From the NCBI GenBank assembly GCA_963169105.1, contig OY720639.1:55471848-55535847 (forward strand): 64,000 nt of DNA, written 5' to 3'. The position numbers and the translations under genes were made by a program. Under the pieces are notes generated by a model. That model saw nothing but the letters and a program-made list of their open reading frames with translations, ran no database searches and was not told the DNA's origin. Shown in pieces: positions 35,501 to 50,500 of this stretch. The stretch is from Ceriagrion tenellum. Its lineage: Eukaryota > Arthropoda > Insecta > Odonata > Coenagrionidae. Positions within the stretch are counted from its first letter, which is position 1, and the number at the start of each line of letters is the position of its first letter.

Positions 35501-38500
35501 TCCATAAAAGTTCACTGCAAGCCTCACTCAAGGATATTAACTCAGATTCCAAAGTTGATCTGGCTATTATAGTTTCTCTTGGTCTTCCATGATATTAATG
35601 GACCATTAAACTCAAAAAGGAAACCTGAAGTAGACTTACGATCTTTGTTGTTAGCCCAATTAGCATTAGCTTATCCTACCAACACATCTGAGACAGACTT
35701 AGGATAGAATAGTCTTACATTTAGAGTCCCTTTTAACCCTCATATAGATTTGCGAATTTAGTTATGTTGTTGGATTTACGGTGCCGCAGCGGCGCTGCAT
35801 TATATTTTGTCATTTTCTTTCAAACTTGGCCTATCTTAGCATGTTTTCTGATTGATAATGCTAGTGACTTCTATTATATTTATTTTTAATCGTGTTTTGC
35901 AAGATTTAACCCATTATTACAGAAGTTATAGCTAAAAATCTTTAACACTGCATTCTTTTCCATTTGTTGTCGTAATACTCTCTTTTTTTGCTCCCTTATA
36001 CGGTTAATATCAAATGAAGGTATTAATTTCATGTGTAATGGTTGTTTTAAATATTTTTTCTGATATGCAATGCTGGATAAACTCCGCTTTATCATGTATA
36101 CATTGTTTTTTTTTTATGTTTCCAAATACTAAAAATGAGGACCGAATAAAAGTCAAATGGGTCCATGTAAAATAATTTTGCTTCACAACGTCCACCCACA
36201 TGTTATATCTTTGTAGTGTGCGCAGAAGCCTGAGTTCTTAAATGTTAATAATTGAAAAATTGTTGCTGGAGTGAGAAGAGACGAGTGATACCGTCGTGAT
36301 TTTTAAGGGCTATATTCTGACGATCAAGGCAAATGTAACGGACATTCTGGGATTTTGTATCCTGCAATTTCTAAAAAAAAGAGGATGAAAGCCAGATGGG
36401 TTGTGAAATATGAGGAATGTGGGACAATCAGCGACGCGTCAAAGAGTCCAGTGTCACATTGGAGGGTGGGCTAGAAGAGCCGGTATTTTAGGCCTACAGC
36501 AGAGTCCATTCCCTCACTGAGGATGTCTCCATAGAGATGGACAGGTAAAAGTGATGCGGGGGAGTGCATCAGATGAGGTTTTGCTTCTGGATTGGTGGGA
36601 AAGGCGAAAATAATTATGTATTTCTAAGAAGTTTGGGTTATAGGTGGTAAGGAAAAAGGAGCAGGAAATGGAAAAAACATGGAATACGATGGCGTGTTTT
36701 TTCTTCGGTTCGGCGCTGCATGAGGGACTGATGGAAGAGGAACTAGTGTTCTGGGGTGCCCAAAATACCCTCATGCTGGGAGGACCCCCCTCACCTTTTC
36801 TTTCCATAGCATTGCACTGCTCCAAACATTGAGACCATCCGTACTTTCCCACTATGCTTCCTTTTTTGTCATCCTCCGCCTACTTTCTTCCCCCCACAAA
36901 AACTGAATGAACTTCTCACCTCCAACGACCCACCCGAACTAGACCTTCTTGGAATGGAGGGAGGGCCACCCCAGGGCGCTTTGCGATAAGGCGTGGATTT
37001 CCTGTCCCTCACGCAGCGATGGAAGGATGAAGAAAGAACAACCTATTGTGTCTAATTACCTCCTTGCACTCTCAACCTTTCTTCTCGATATGGATTTTCT
37101 ACGCTTACCTGGCCTAACGATCCCAGTATTCCCTGATCCTTGGCAATCGACCCACCACCATGTATCTCCACCCCTTCATCTCAAAAAAACCTCTGGAATT
37201 ACCCACCTTTCTCCTCCTCACTCACCCCTTCACGTTGATAAACTTTGGAGGACTAAAACCCGTGCATTTGAGTATACAAAGAAACGAGAAATATGTTTAC
37301 AAATTTTCACTGTGGTAATTCTTCTATGTATTTTTTCATCATGAAAATATTTTCACCATGTAAGTACTGTCAATGTCAATCCATAGGTAAACAGTTATGT
37401 CCTGGGAAATAATATTATCGCCAGCAATTTTGTGAAGACTATCGCAGGAAATTTGTGAAGACTATCGCCGCAAAGGAATATTTTCAAATGAGAGGTACAA
37501 GACATATAGCACCAACTGTGCGATGTGTTCTTCACGTTGGTCAGTCTAACTTCTGAATCGTCTCCCGAGCCTCAGCTACTCATTCACCGGGAAATTTCCA
37601 CACTAAGGTAAAGAGGCATTATTGCATTGATTCTGAAAATACATTGTGGTTAAATTTTCTTGGGATAACTGCTTGGTATAATTCTATACATAGTAATGCT
37701 GGGATGTCCCCAAAGGTGACCATCACCACAGTAGGTACGCGGACGAGGGGGAGGGATGCGGAGCGGAGAAGGTACCCAAACAAAATAATGCCGGAGGCCA
37801 TGGAAAAAACACCCTTAGGCTAGTCATGAGTTTCTAAGAATTATCCTAGTAAGTACATGAAGTTTTGTCAGTGAAAATTATGAACAGGCAAAAATTATGA
37901 TTATTAGATAAAAGCCAAAGCAAAATTGGCATAGTAAAATTTTCCCTTTTACTTTTTTTATTTTAAACAATAAAATTTTGTTTATGAAGTTTAAACATTT
38001 AAATATTATGGTTATAAATAAAAGATACCATTTCATATGAAACATAATAACTTTTAAATTAGTATTGAGAGTGCAGCCCCCGACATTTGGATGAGGGAAC
38101 TCTCGCAGCGGCGCCGTAAATCCAATGACGTTACTTTTTTCATTAGAGGCCAATAAAATGAAAACTATGCGCACTATACACACAAAAATATATTTGTAGC
38201 CTAAGAAAGTAGAAAAAGTAGACTACTGAAAGTTTCAGAAAGATCCATGGGAATGGAAAATTTTAAAATCATTTTTAACCCTTTCGCTGCTGTGAACGTA
38301 GTAGCTACGTTCGACCGGTTGACTGCTGTGAACGTAGCTCCTACATTCCATTGGCAAATGGTTGTTCCTACGCACGCTACTGAACTTTCTCTTTTTTTGC
38401 GAATGCCATTCACCAAGTTCATTGTTATGCATTGTACTAATCCCATCCCGGGAGCTTGAGTGACTATTGAGTGGCAGGTGCAACGAGAGGCATACTTTCT

Positions 38501-41500
38501 GTGCCGACGTAGGTTAGCGTTCACTTTTTCGCCGCACAGGGGCAGGAACGTGTCTGCGGTTTGACCGCAGCGAAAGGGTTAAAACCACGAGCGCCACTAA
38601 GGCGCAGAGAATCCATATGAGGGTTAAATAGTGTAAAATTTGAACAAGACCAGCCCATTGATGAATTGTAGCATTACTTTGAAAGAGACTGTAAAAATTA
38701 ACAGCGTCACTGAGTTCAGGCCTTGAGGTAAGAGTAACATACATAAGACATCCCACCAATTGTTTATATGGCTTGCTATCAATAATATACTCCTGATCAG
38801 TGACATTAAAATTTGGATTAGGTGCCAAAGGAATAGACACGGGATAGCAATCCTCCATGCCAAACTGTTGTAATAATTTAAGGAGATATGCCTCTTGACT
38901 CAGGAACATGTCTTCCCTAGACCTTTCAATTTTTACTCCCAAAAAGAAGAGGAGTCCTAGACCTGAAACTTTAAACTCATTTAGGAGACACTTCTTGACA
39001 TGATTAAGAATGTTAACATTATTTCCAGCTAAAATAATATCATCTATATAAATGAGTAGATAAACAATAGTTGGAGTTTTGATGAAAGAATATAAACAAT
39101 CATCACAGAGAACGTTTAAAACAAAGACTTCATAAAAGTGTCAAAACGATCATTCCAGGCCTTTGGAGCCTGTTTCAAACCATACAGGCTTTTATGAATT
39201 TTACACACACATGGAAATTTAATATTAGATCCAATAGGAGGATCCATGTAAATATCTTCTGATATCTCACCATGCAAGAATGCATTTCTTACATCAAATT
39301 GTTCAGCATACAAATCTTTAGCATTTATTATAGCAAGTAAAGTTTTAATTATGACCGGATGGACAACAGGGGCATAATCTACACCTCTGGTCCAAGTTTC
39401 ATTTTCATAAAGTGCATTCAGTTCCTCATCTACAGCTTTGTACCAATTTTGTGCATCTGGTCTACCTGAAATCTCTTCGTATGACAATGGAACATCATCT
39501 AAAAATGTCTGAGAGATGCTAGCACACATAGCATAAGCAAAACTACTACCCACAACATAATCTTTATGCCACTCAGGTTTTTGCCTATTTCTACCTGTTC
39601 GAAGGAGAATTTCATGCACATCAGGACCTAAACTTTCTCCGCCTGATTCAGAGAACTCACCAACTGTTTCTACAATATTCTTTTTACTCTTTTGTTCTTC
39701 GCCATTCTCTATGTCATCTTTAAATAGCAATTTATTGTCATTAAAACAAATAAGCTTAAAGTTCTTTAATGCTGAGAGATCATCAAAAACGACATCTCTA
39801 CCTAATAAAATCTTATGCAACTTAGGATTCCATAACCTACACCCTCCATTACAGTAACCCACCATAAACAACTTTTCTGCCCGTGGAGCAAATTTTTCTG
39901 AAATTAATTCTGAAGGTAATTTGAGGCTGGCTTCACAACCAAAAATTCTCATATTACTCAAATTAGGTTTATTTCCATACCATTTTTCTGCAGGTACTTG
40001 GGAGCTGAGAGGTGTTGTAGGACACCTGTGTAGAACATAGGCAGCTGCCTTCATAGCTTCACTCCACAAACCTTTTGGGAGATTTGAACTCAGCAATATA
40101 CAACGTGCCTTTTCCACCAGACTACGGTTCATGCGTTCAGCCACTCCATTGAGCTGTGGAGTATACCTTATTGTTAGTTCGTATTGCGTACCCTTTTGTT
40201 CAAGGTACTGCTCCATCTCCTTGGACAAATATTCCCTTCCATTGTCATACCTGAAACGGCTAATACATGATACATTAAAATGTGCTGTTGCCAGTGCTTC
40301 GTATTTCTTAAAACAATCAAAAACCTGTGACTTATGAGAAATCACAAAAATTATAACAAAATGAGTGAAATCGTCTATGAATGAAACAACAAATCTTTTC
40401 TGGTCATACGATACAGGAGAAACAGGCCCAATGACATCACTATGAACCAATTCGAATGGTCTGGTAGTTGCAGGTCTGTGACCATTGAATGGTTTTGCAG
40501 CCTGTTTACCTTCGTTGCACGTCTGACAAACTCCTTCCAATTTTTCAACCTTATTTACACCTTCCACTAAATTTGTAATTCTTTCAAGATTACAATTTCC
40601 TATATGCCCTAACCTGAAGTGCCACAATTCAGAATTTTCACGGAGTGTAAGACTTGCTATTTTATGATCACTAAAAAGCTTCATTTATAAAGAACATTCT
40701 CTTGAATTGCTTCAGCCCACACCTTACCGTTCTTCATTATAGTAGCCTTACCATCACAAAACAAATAGTGAAACCTTTCATCTCTAATTTACTGACAGAA
40801 AGAAGATTAAATGCAAGCCCTGGAGCATATAAAGCATCCGTGACACTGATATCATTCACACTTGAACCTACAACTGTCTTTAGTTTCACGTCACCACGTT
40901 TTTGAAAATACATAAGTTCACCCATTTTTGCCACTTTTATTTTTACTGCCCTCCTTAGACTGACTACATTATACAACTCATTATCATTATTCACCAAGTG
41001 ATGAGAGGCACCAGAATCTAAATACCAGACTGATTTCACCTCACACTCTTCGCCAGTTCCAGCAGTTCTTATTGAATCAAAACACACTGCTGCCTCCGTA
41101 TCTTGTTCATCTGCCAGATGAGCATCCTTATTCTTATTAGGGCACTCAAACCTCCTGTGACCATGCTGACTGCAGTTGAAACACCGGTACAGTTGTCCTT
41201 GAGTCATACTGGAATCAGTCCTAACCAGTCCGTTTAAACCTCTATTTATTCCTGCACTGGGCATAGAAAATCTTCCTCTACTACTGCCCCTTCCTCTCAT
41301 ACTTAGGAAGGCGGATTGATCACTATTCACACCTACCATTTCAGCTTTATCTACTTTCTTGGTGGCCTCATTTGCAAGTCTACTCTTAACTAATGCTAGA
41401 GTAAGTTGATCACTACGCAGAGTCTCAATTGCAGTGATCACCATATTGAAAGATGATGGCGTGGTCTGCAGCAAATATCCGATGACATCAATGTCATCAG

Positions 41501-44500
41501 GAGAGGCACCGGCATTCTTCCACTCACGTACTTTTTTGTCAAAAATGGCAAAGTGCATCTCAATGGTGTCATGTGTTGGGTCATACCTCATGGATGACAG
41601 TTCTCGGTGCAGCCTGATTCTTAATGAAACACTTCCATGCTGAAAGGTGTCCTCTAGGTTTTTCCAGATTTCATATGCATTTCACCGTCCTCAAGCATAC
41701 TCCAGATGACTGTCCGCAATACTTCGCACTATGATACAAGTTGCACGCTTGTCTTGTCGAACTTTGACAACATTTGTCTTCTCAATTTCTTCCTTCCTTG
41801 CCTCTTTTTCCCCAGCAGGAACAATTTCTAGTATGAGCAAACTTTCCACACATTCGCATAAGGCATAATAATTTAGAAGAGTCTCGACCCGAAACTTCCA
41901 TGAATCATAATTTGTGCCATCGAACAAAGGTATTTTTACTGGATCGCCTGCCTCCATTTCGGAATCGCCTCAGATAATAGGGCCACCACAATCAATCTGG
42001 GCCCATAACCTGAGATAACTGCCCGGTCTTTATCTGACCAGTTTATTACTCTGACAGCTTAATGGTTGGGTACAAGCGTATACATATGTACACAGAAAAA
42101 CAAAGGAATGACGAAAAGCATATTTAAACACTTACCACAAAGAATCCCAAGCAAAAGCGGGTTTTCAGGGAAACCTAACATCATGCAAAAAAAATTATTT
42201 TGCTGCAATTCTTGAAGGATGAGCTTGAAATGGTAGTTATTTTTAAATCTCACATGTCAAGATATCATATCAAGTTGGTTTTATCTTAATAGAACTGCTA
42301 TTAATGGCTTTACAAATGCATAAGTATCATAATGAAACTTCATGGTAATGTACTTTTGTGTTGACTTAGAGATTCTTCATCAAAGCTTATAGTTCGATAA
42401 AGAATAAAAATAATTCTTTAAGTGGAACCTTCTACTTTAATTACTCAGCTCAGTAGTACCTACTGATATTAATGTCAATTCCTACTGCCCATTTGCATTG
42501 GACCATGTTCTCTAATTACTACAGCATTTTTGGAAAGTCCAAAATTTAATATAAATTGTATTCATCACTTAATTTTTCAAGAGATTGCTGATAGCAGAGC
42601 TTCTTCAAGAAAAAAGGCAAAGGATAGAACATCTCTGAAGTATGGAGGGCCAATTAATGAAGATGAATTCAAGTTTTTGAAAAGGAAAACCTGTCTGAAA
42701 ACTTCTACAACCGATAAATGGAGTTATGTAAAAACCACGCTTCCTCAAGATTTGAATGTATACCCCACAAAGCTTTTAAGGTAATAATTTAATTATGATA
42801 TTGGGTCATGCATGCCAAATGAAATGTATTTAGCTCACAGTGCTACTGGTAAAACTTACCTAGGAAGCCTATAAATATAGGTTTTTGAGAAAATATCCTG
42901 AGAAATAAAATTAAGAAATATGAAGGAAACTATCAAAAGCAGCCAAGTAGTATATCAGGAATCTGATAGTAATATTAACTTGTAGGCTACAGGGGCCCAT
43001 TATTTTTGCTGCTACCATGTGTGGACAACACCTAGTGATGTCCATCAATTATAAATTTGTAGCGGATGGAAATTGGAGTTGAAAACCAAAATGTTTGGGT
43101 ATCCATGAAAAGTGGATGTTCAACAGATGAGGTACATAAATCACATTCTATGATGATATTTTGGTATTAAGAGGAGCATATTAAATTCCTATATGTTAAG
43201 GTTTACATATTATTATGTTATGGTTTTATGAGAAACTTCTCCCTCTGATATGATCCAAACACTCAAATTGGAAGTACAACGTGCAATCTAATGATTAAAA
43301 TTTGAATCGCATATTTACTTACACAGGCAAAATTTTAGGCTAAATATAATTTCCTGAAATCTATAGGAATATAGTAAGATGAAAAGTTTTGTTTTGTATC
43401 TACTGGAGCCAACAATTTACCGATGTCGGTGTTGTCTGCATCCCAGCTTCCCCAGTCTACAGCATCACCAAATACGATTTTTATCACCCAATACCTCTAA
43501 AGAAATTTGTGAGGTATTCCAGGTAAACTAGGATTTTAAGTCCAATGATAGTGTTCTATATTTCTATTTCTATAAATTCTTCCCTAATCTCCCTCAATAA
43601 CAAGTGAATGGCCACATGTCCATCTGGCCTTCATTGTATCCATTCCCAAGTCCACGTTCTCCAATGTCGTCATTGGTCATGAATTATATTTGCCATTCCC
43701 ACTATCTTACAGCAGTATTAGTGGCGAAAAGTCTCCTCCTATGATAATAACAATCCATTTTTAAATTATCTAAATGACCAACAATCCCAGCCTCGTGCAA
43801 GTACAGGTTCAATGATAGAGTGATACCTTCTAGCACACAAGTATTCAAGCATGCTAGGTTTTGTCCACAATATCAGTTCTAGGTTTTGTACTGGATCAAG
43901 TATCGTATGATATGGGCTTAAGTGTTGAAGGCAGAGTACACATCATCGATAGTTGCTGTTTGGTACAATCTTTGTTTATAAATAAAGGATTTTCCTTTCC
44001 GATGTATTATCTTCTTCAATTAAAAAAAAACAGTTCATTTTTACCAAATCTGGAGTAATTTCTGGCTAGTGACTTTACAGTATGTCTCTGAGTGTTAATG
44101 CCGGATTAACTACCCAGCTATCTTACTATGAGCTAAATCCTTACTCAAATGTGTGTAATGTAAATGTAAAATTTCCACCTTGCAATAGTATTAACATGGT
44201 TTTTCTCTAGAATCTGTGGTTAACCCATTTACAGCCAAGGTTGATATTCCGTAGAAATTTTGAAATTTCTCTTCATTTTTTGTCTTAATACATGCTGGAA
44301 GAGAAATTTTGAAAAATTTAAGGACCAAAAAAATGTATTTATACTAAAAAATAATGGTGCATTTTCGCACCTTTGGCCAAATATGGGTACTTCGGTTTAC
44401 ATACCATGAAAAAAACTAATTCTTTTCCTAAAAATCTTTTCCTTTTTTGATATTTTCATTAAAATAAAAAAAACATCATACAATAGTATTTAACCTCATT

Positions 44501-47500
44501 TGGGATTAAAGTAAACTTTCAGACAATGACCAAACCCTTTTATTGATGAAAATTGTTAAAGCATTTTGGAGATATGGGCACATTACATTTTACACATACA
44601 TATGCAGTGTGGCTGTTACAATGCCTGCACCTTCTCGATGCTTTTCTCTTGATAATATTACCTACTTTATCTTTTTTCATGTCTATTGGCAAGGAATTTT
44701 GAGATGTTCTATCTTTTTTTGGATTAGTGATGCTTTTTCAAGTGTTTCTTCTTGATTGTCATTGGTAACCCGGTCACCTTTGATTAGTGTTAGTGCTACA
44801 TACGATCTGAAATCAATCAGCATCCCTCTGCCATCCCCTTGTTTCTTCTCGCCCTCTACTTAAAGCATTGTCCCCAGAGGACGTTAGTGCCTCTCGAGGA
44901 ACTGTCTCAAATGATACATTCAAACTTAACGTGCAGGGTTGGTGTACAGTTAGTATGATGGCATTGGAAGGTTAAGCAAAGTTTTGATTGGTTATTGCTA
45001 AAAATGACTAATTTAATGCTAAAATAAATCAGCAGTTTACACCTTTCTTTTTTTATTTTTTCAAACTATAAAGTGCTAACACTTTCAGCATCTAAATTTG
45101 AGAATGAATGGTGCAAATTAGGGTTGTTAAATAAAATTCTTTTATTTGCTCAAACCACGACTGCCATGTACATTGCATGGCTGACAGGGAAAAATAGCTT
45201 ACGAAATTAACACCTAAATAAAAAATTTCTCCAAAATCGAATTTATTTATTAACTAATCCTACTGATAAAAGCTTTCATGGTAAGCCAATAAATTTTGGT
45301 TATTGAGAAGATGATCTCTTTTTAATTCTGACAGATTGTTCCTGAGACCAAAAGAGGCCTTGAAAACTAAATGTACTAAGGTTGTGAATGTGGAGGGAGT
45401 GGAGCCATTTAACTTTGACAACACCTATGACCGGGAAGATTATTGCTCCAAAGTGATGGTGAGTCAATAATTTAATGGGATGGCCCTCGTGTGGAAAAAT
45501 TGGGATATCACAGGAATAAGGAAGGAAATGAAGCATCTACACTTGCTGATTCGTAAAGGTTTTATTTTGATCTCAATCGAAGGTTAAAGAATAAATTGCA
45601 TATCAAAGGAAAAGAGTATGTACCTACTTCATTTTCATGTTTATGTGAAATATTTTAGTTTTATTTGTAAAAGATGTATACGTTTTATGGAAATGGTACA
45701 TTATAAGGCCTAGACAAATTGGTATTTTTGTTCAGTCACAACCAGGTAAAAAACCTTGAAAGTAATTCTTTCCTGACTAAACCAGTATGTATAGTCACCT
45801 TACATAAATAAAGGCACTGAATTGATGAGTGGATGTGGGGATTGGGGGAGGTGAGTTTGTGTAGACTGGCACCTCTAGTTGTTCACCACCTTTGGCTGTG
45901 AAAGTGTGAGTAATAGTGTGTCCAAGGCAAGGCTATGCCCAAAAATTGTCACATATATTTGCATCTTATCTGTATTCATCTTATGCTATTTAAGGAGCAA
46001 TTGTTGTATATATGTTTATAAGTATTTATATAGGCATGTCCCTAAATATTTTCTCGAAAATTACTGAACTAATTCTCTTGACGGTAGGAAGAGAAGGGTT
46101 TTTCGGGTAGGAGGAATCTATTGGACTAAAGGCCTCAGGGCTGCAAAGGTCCAAAGGCCCCAAAATGGGCCACTATTTTATTCAGAATCAATACAACTTC
46201 AAAAATAGTAATTACTTTTATTACCCAAAATTTCCAAATTTCTTTGCCATCCTGTTCAACTTGTCCAAATTCCTTCCTTCTGAGGACAAAATTATAATTG
46301 TTATGTTTCAGCATGTTTATATCACTCATATCTTTGACTTGGTTAGTTACCAATGGGTGGTTGCATTCATTGTGAGAAAATCCTACACACTTGAACTCGG
46401 GCAAAAATTGGGAGCTCCAGCTCCACCTATCACTTCAGCATTTCCATGAATTGCTGATTGAGTATCCAAAGTTGCTGTTGATGTTTTCTTCTCAATCTGG
46501 ATTTAAATGGTATTATTTGTCTGCCTCTCCCAGAATTTCCCCTATTTTCCTGGTTCCTGAAGGAAATAGAATTCCCATTTTTGACATTCTTGTCCACTGG
46601 AAGGAAGATGGAAGATTAGGGCATGGCATCTACTATTACCTGATTCACACTGACCTTTACCTAAATGGATGAAGCCATTATTGCCCTTGCAGGGAAAGGT
46701 GTTCCTTTCCACATTGATTTATTTTGCCAGAGCCATTAATGAAGCTCAAACATTTCAAACATAGTCTCCCCCTGGAGCTCAAACATTTTTAGAAGATTTT
46801 GTACTGTTAGATCAACATCTCATTGGTGCTCAAAAGATGCTTCAACTGAAGGTGATGGCAGAATAAGCCATTAAACTTTGTCAGCATTTCAGAATATGAC
46901 CTACGGAGATCCCAGATGGACTTCATATTGTAAATTAATGGGGCATTCATCTTGCAATGCCAAATAGAATGAGCAGTATGAAAAACAATTTGGGGAGAAA
47001 ATTAAAAACTGATCACGATTCAAAGTTAAAAAGAAATTGTCTTTGCTTTAAATCTTTTTAAAATTGTGGTTACACCACAGTCTTCATTGCATTGTATTTG
47101 GCCATTATGGTAATCTGAGTTGATTTCTTTTCATTTAGGAATATTCAACTCTGGTACATACATGTATATCTTTCCAATTAGGTTCTTTGTATAGTATACA
47201 GTGGTAAACACTTTTGAACTCTTTCATTTAGATTAGAGAACTGAAACATTTGTGGTGATGTAGTATTGTTTTTTTTTTCAGATGGATGAAGTTTTGAATG
47301 ATACTAGTTTGGTTCCTCATCTCCTGGGTATGTCTCAACTTCCAGATGTCCATCTACTTGCCTCAGCTGAATCAGGATATGACTTAGTTCCAGCTCCACA
47401 CATAGTAGGTGTAAGATGTAGAGATGGCCCATGGCAGTAATTTTCAGAATTGCTCATTGCAGCCCCTTAAAATTGGTATTTGGTTACCAAAAATACCAAA

Positions 47501-50500
47501 TAACTGTATGCAAAAGTTTTTTCAACTATAAAGTGCAAACACACTCAGCATCCCAATTTGAGAATGAATGGCATCAAATTAGGGTAATAAAATAGCGCTC
47601 TTTTATGTGCTCAAACCAGGACTGCCATGAACGTTGCGTGGCTGATAGGGAAAAATTACATAGTTTGCAAAATGAACACCTAAATAAAAAAGATGTATCA
47701 AATGAGAAACTATATCATAATTCATAATTTTGTCTGTATTACAATGTTGTTTGCTCATAGGTATGAAATAATGTGAGAGTGGATTATGTGAGTGAAATTA
47801 TGCATGGAGTGATTGTAGAATGTGCTGAAAGTGTGTGTGGAAAAGGAGTGGTAGGAAGAATGAAAGGTGATGCTTGGTGGAATGAAAATGTGAAAATTGC
47901 ATTAAGGGAAAAGAAAGAGGCATACAAGAATTTGATTGCTGCCAAATCTGAGGAAGAGTGTACCAAAGCATGCGAGATTTACAGAAAGAAAAAGAATGAA
48001 TGCAAAATCGTTGTGAAATAGAGCAAGGAAAGAATGTGTGCAGATGAAGCTAGCAAGATGCAGAGCAATGTGAAGGCAATAAAAAGCTGTTTTGGAAGTG
48101 GGTAAAAAGGGCTAAGATTGGTGAAGACAGGGGAATAAATGCGGTAAGGAACCAAAGTGGAGAGATCGTGTGGGATGAAAGCAATATCAGGAACTGCTGG
48201 AGGGAGTATTTTGAAGAATTATACAATAATGATACAGGCGCTGAGGATGAGCCTTGCGAAGTAGTATGTGAGAATGTGATATTGGGAAAGGAGAATCAGT
48301 AAGAATGAGGTCATAACAGCATTGAGAGTATTGAAAAATGGGAAGGCTGCGGGCATAGATGGGATATCCAGTAAGATGTTGAAGGATGGGTGTAAGTTAC
48401 TCATTTGTCGGCTGTGTGGACTACATAATTTATACTTACAGGTCTCTGTTGTTCCAGTGTATTGGAAGAATGCAATCATCGTTCCATTGTACAAAGGGAA
48501 GGGAGGAAAGACCAATTATAATAATTATCAGGCCATTAGTTTATTGAGCATTCTGGGAAAAGTGTTCAGCAAAATTTAAATTTGTGAGGAATATTACTTG
48601 TGAGTGAGGAATATTACTGATGACTGAATATGGGGTGTGTAGTGTGGGTTTATGCCTGGGAGAGGATGCAGTGACCAGCTTTTCGCGCTTCAGCAAGTGA
48701 TAGAAAAATATATGGGTGTCCGAAGGAAAGTGTATTGTGCATTTGTTGATTTAGAGAAGGCATATGGAAGGGTAAATAGAAGTTGTGGAAGGTTTTGAGT
48801 GACTATGGAGTGAATGGGCAGTTTTTGAATGTTATGATGGCGATGTATGATAATAGTAAGGAAAGTGTGAGAGTTAATGGGGTTCTGAGTGATTAGTTTG
48901 CAATAAAATGGGGCGTAAAGTCACCATAGTTGTTTAATGTATTTATGGATAAATGTGTTAGAGATTTAGGTAGTGAAAATGACATTGTTCTAATTGGAAA
49001 TGTAAACGTGCAAGTTCTACTATATGTGGATGATGCTGTTTTGATCTCGGAGAGCCAAGAGGGATTACAGAAGCTCCTAGATAAGTTTTGTGAATCAACA
49101 GAGAGAATGGAATTGAGGGTTAATGCGTGCAAGACTAAAGTAGTAGTTTTTGATAAGGAGAATGGGGAGAACAACTGTATGATGAGGGCGAATGCTGAAG
49201 TAATTGAACAAGTGGATGATTTTGTGTACTTGGGTAAGATGTTTACGAAAGATGGATGGATAGATGTGGAAATAAAGAGGCGTGTGAGTGCCAGAAGGAA
49301 AGTGGTAGGTAGAATATGGAGCATATGAAGGAATGAGTGCCTGTCCAAGGAAGGAAAGTTGCCGTATAAAAAAGTGTGCTTCTCCCCACTCAGTTGTATG
49401 GTAGTGAAACATGGGTAAGTCAGGATAGACATTAGGGTAGACTAAACACCACAGGTATGAGTTATCTGAGGAGTGTTCACGGTATAAGTAGGATGGATAG
49501 GGTCAGGAATGAGTGGGTAATAAATGAATGTGGGTTAGATACTCCAGTAATGGACATACCTATACGAAAGGAGTGTGCTTCGTTGGTTTGGCCATGTTGA
49601 GAGAATGGAACGAAACTGATATATAAGAGTGAAATGAATGGTGCGAGAGGTAGAGGTAGGCCGAGAAAGTTGTGGTCGAATGTGGTTGAGGAAATTCTTA
49701 CGAGGAGGAATATTACGAGTCTTAAAAACAGGAGGGCGTATATGATGCAGTGTATGGGGGTAAATGAGGCAAAAGAGGTTTGCAAGGATAGGTCAGTATG
49801 GAGGAAGTTATTGAAGCAGAGTTTGGTGTACAAATATGTAATTATGAGTGAAACTTTGTGACTCTGCCTACCCCGGAATGGAACGGCATGATTGGTATCT
49901 GTGTAGTTATGAAATTATGTTCCTGAAAATTCAGTTATTATACATTCTTCTACCACTGCAAACCATAGAATTTTCTTAAATCGGATATTTTATCTCATCT
50001 TCATGCATACCCTAAACATCCCATACTCTATCAATGTATCTACCTTCTAGTAGAGCCTTTGTTCTACAACTGCCTGATTGAGATGCTTGAGCTGAGGGTA
50101 ATGTTGAGTGAAAGATAGTATTGACTGAGGCATGGGAACCTAAGATACCAGTTGTCTGTATTTGAAGATATTCCATTTTACTACATTTTTTACAAAATGG
50201 GACACAAAGTCTTGCCAATATGATATTCTTGTGAATGTAATGAGTTGGCTTAAGGAGTAGAAAATTTAACCAGGATGAAAAAAATCCTATTTATGCCAGT
50301 AAATTAACAAAAAATTCCAAAGGAATACAGAAGAGAGATGCGTTAAATGCCAATGAAGTAAATGCTGAAGCCCTTACTAAATATTTGAGCACCTAATATA
50401 TATAAGTACATAAAACTAGTTTTTATAAGTTTTTTTGTGTTACATGAGTAATATGAGTGAAATATAGGTGATGAGTGCATTTTATAAGATACATTATTTA

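Larger units (their letters stand above)
35057..42130 (-). mobile_element. Ty1/copia LTR retrotransposon, defective (NCAPH intron 7)
   Basis: 7,074 bp in place, or about 4.18 kb without the piggyBac-type insertion. The two 120-bp LTRs read TGTT...CA on the reverse strand and differ at about 11 positions (around 9%). Domain order is copia-type: gag, protease, integrase, RT, RNase H. A 5-bp flank is CTTAA on the left and CTTAC on the right, a possible target duplication with one change. It is antisense to NCAPH. Gag and RT are frameshifted, and RT lacks a block after ENETWT, so it is dead. Confidence 0.9.

Noticed and set aside
36514..37344. Overlapping frames within the piggyBac-type element as a transposase
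   Set aside because: They are short, lie on both strands, and show none of the piggyBac DDD domain or its cysteine-rich tail.
44219..45230. Large piggyBac-type element starting at TTAACCC
   Set aside because: Only one plausible end was found; no inverted partner followed by TTAA.
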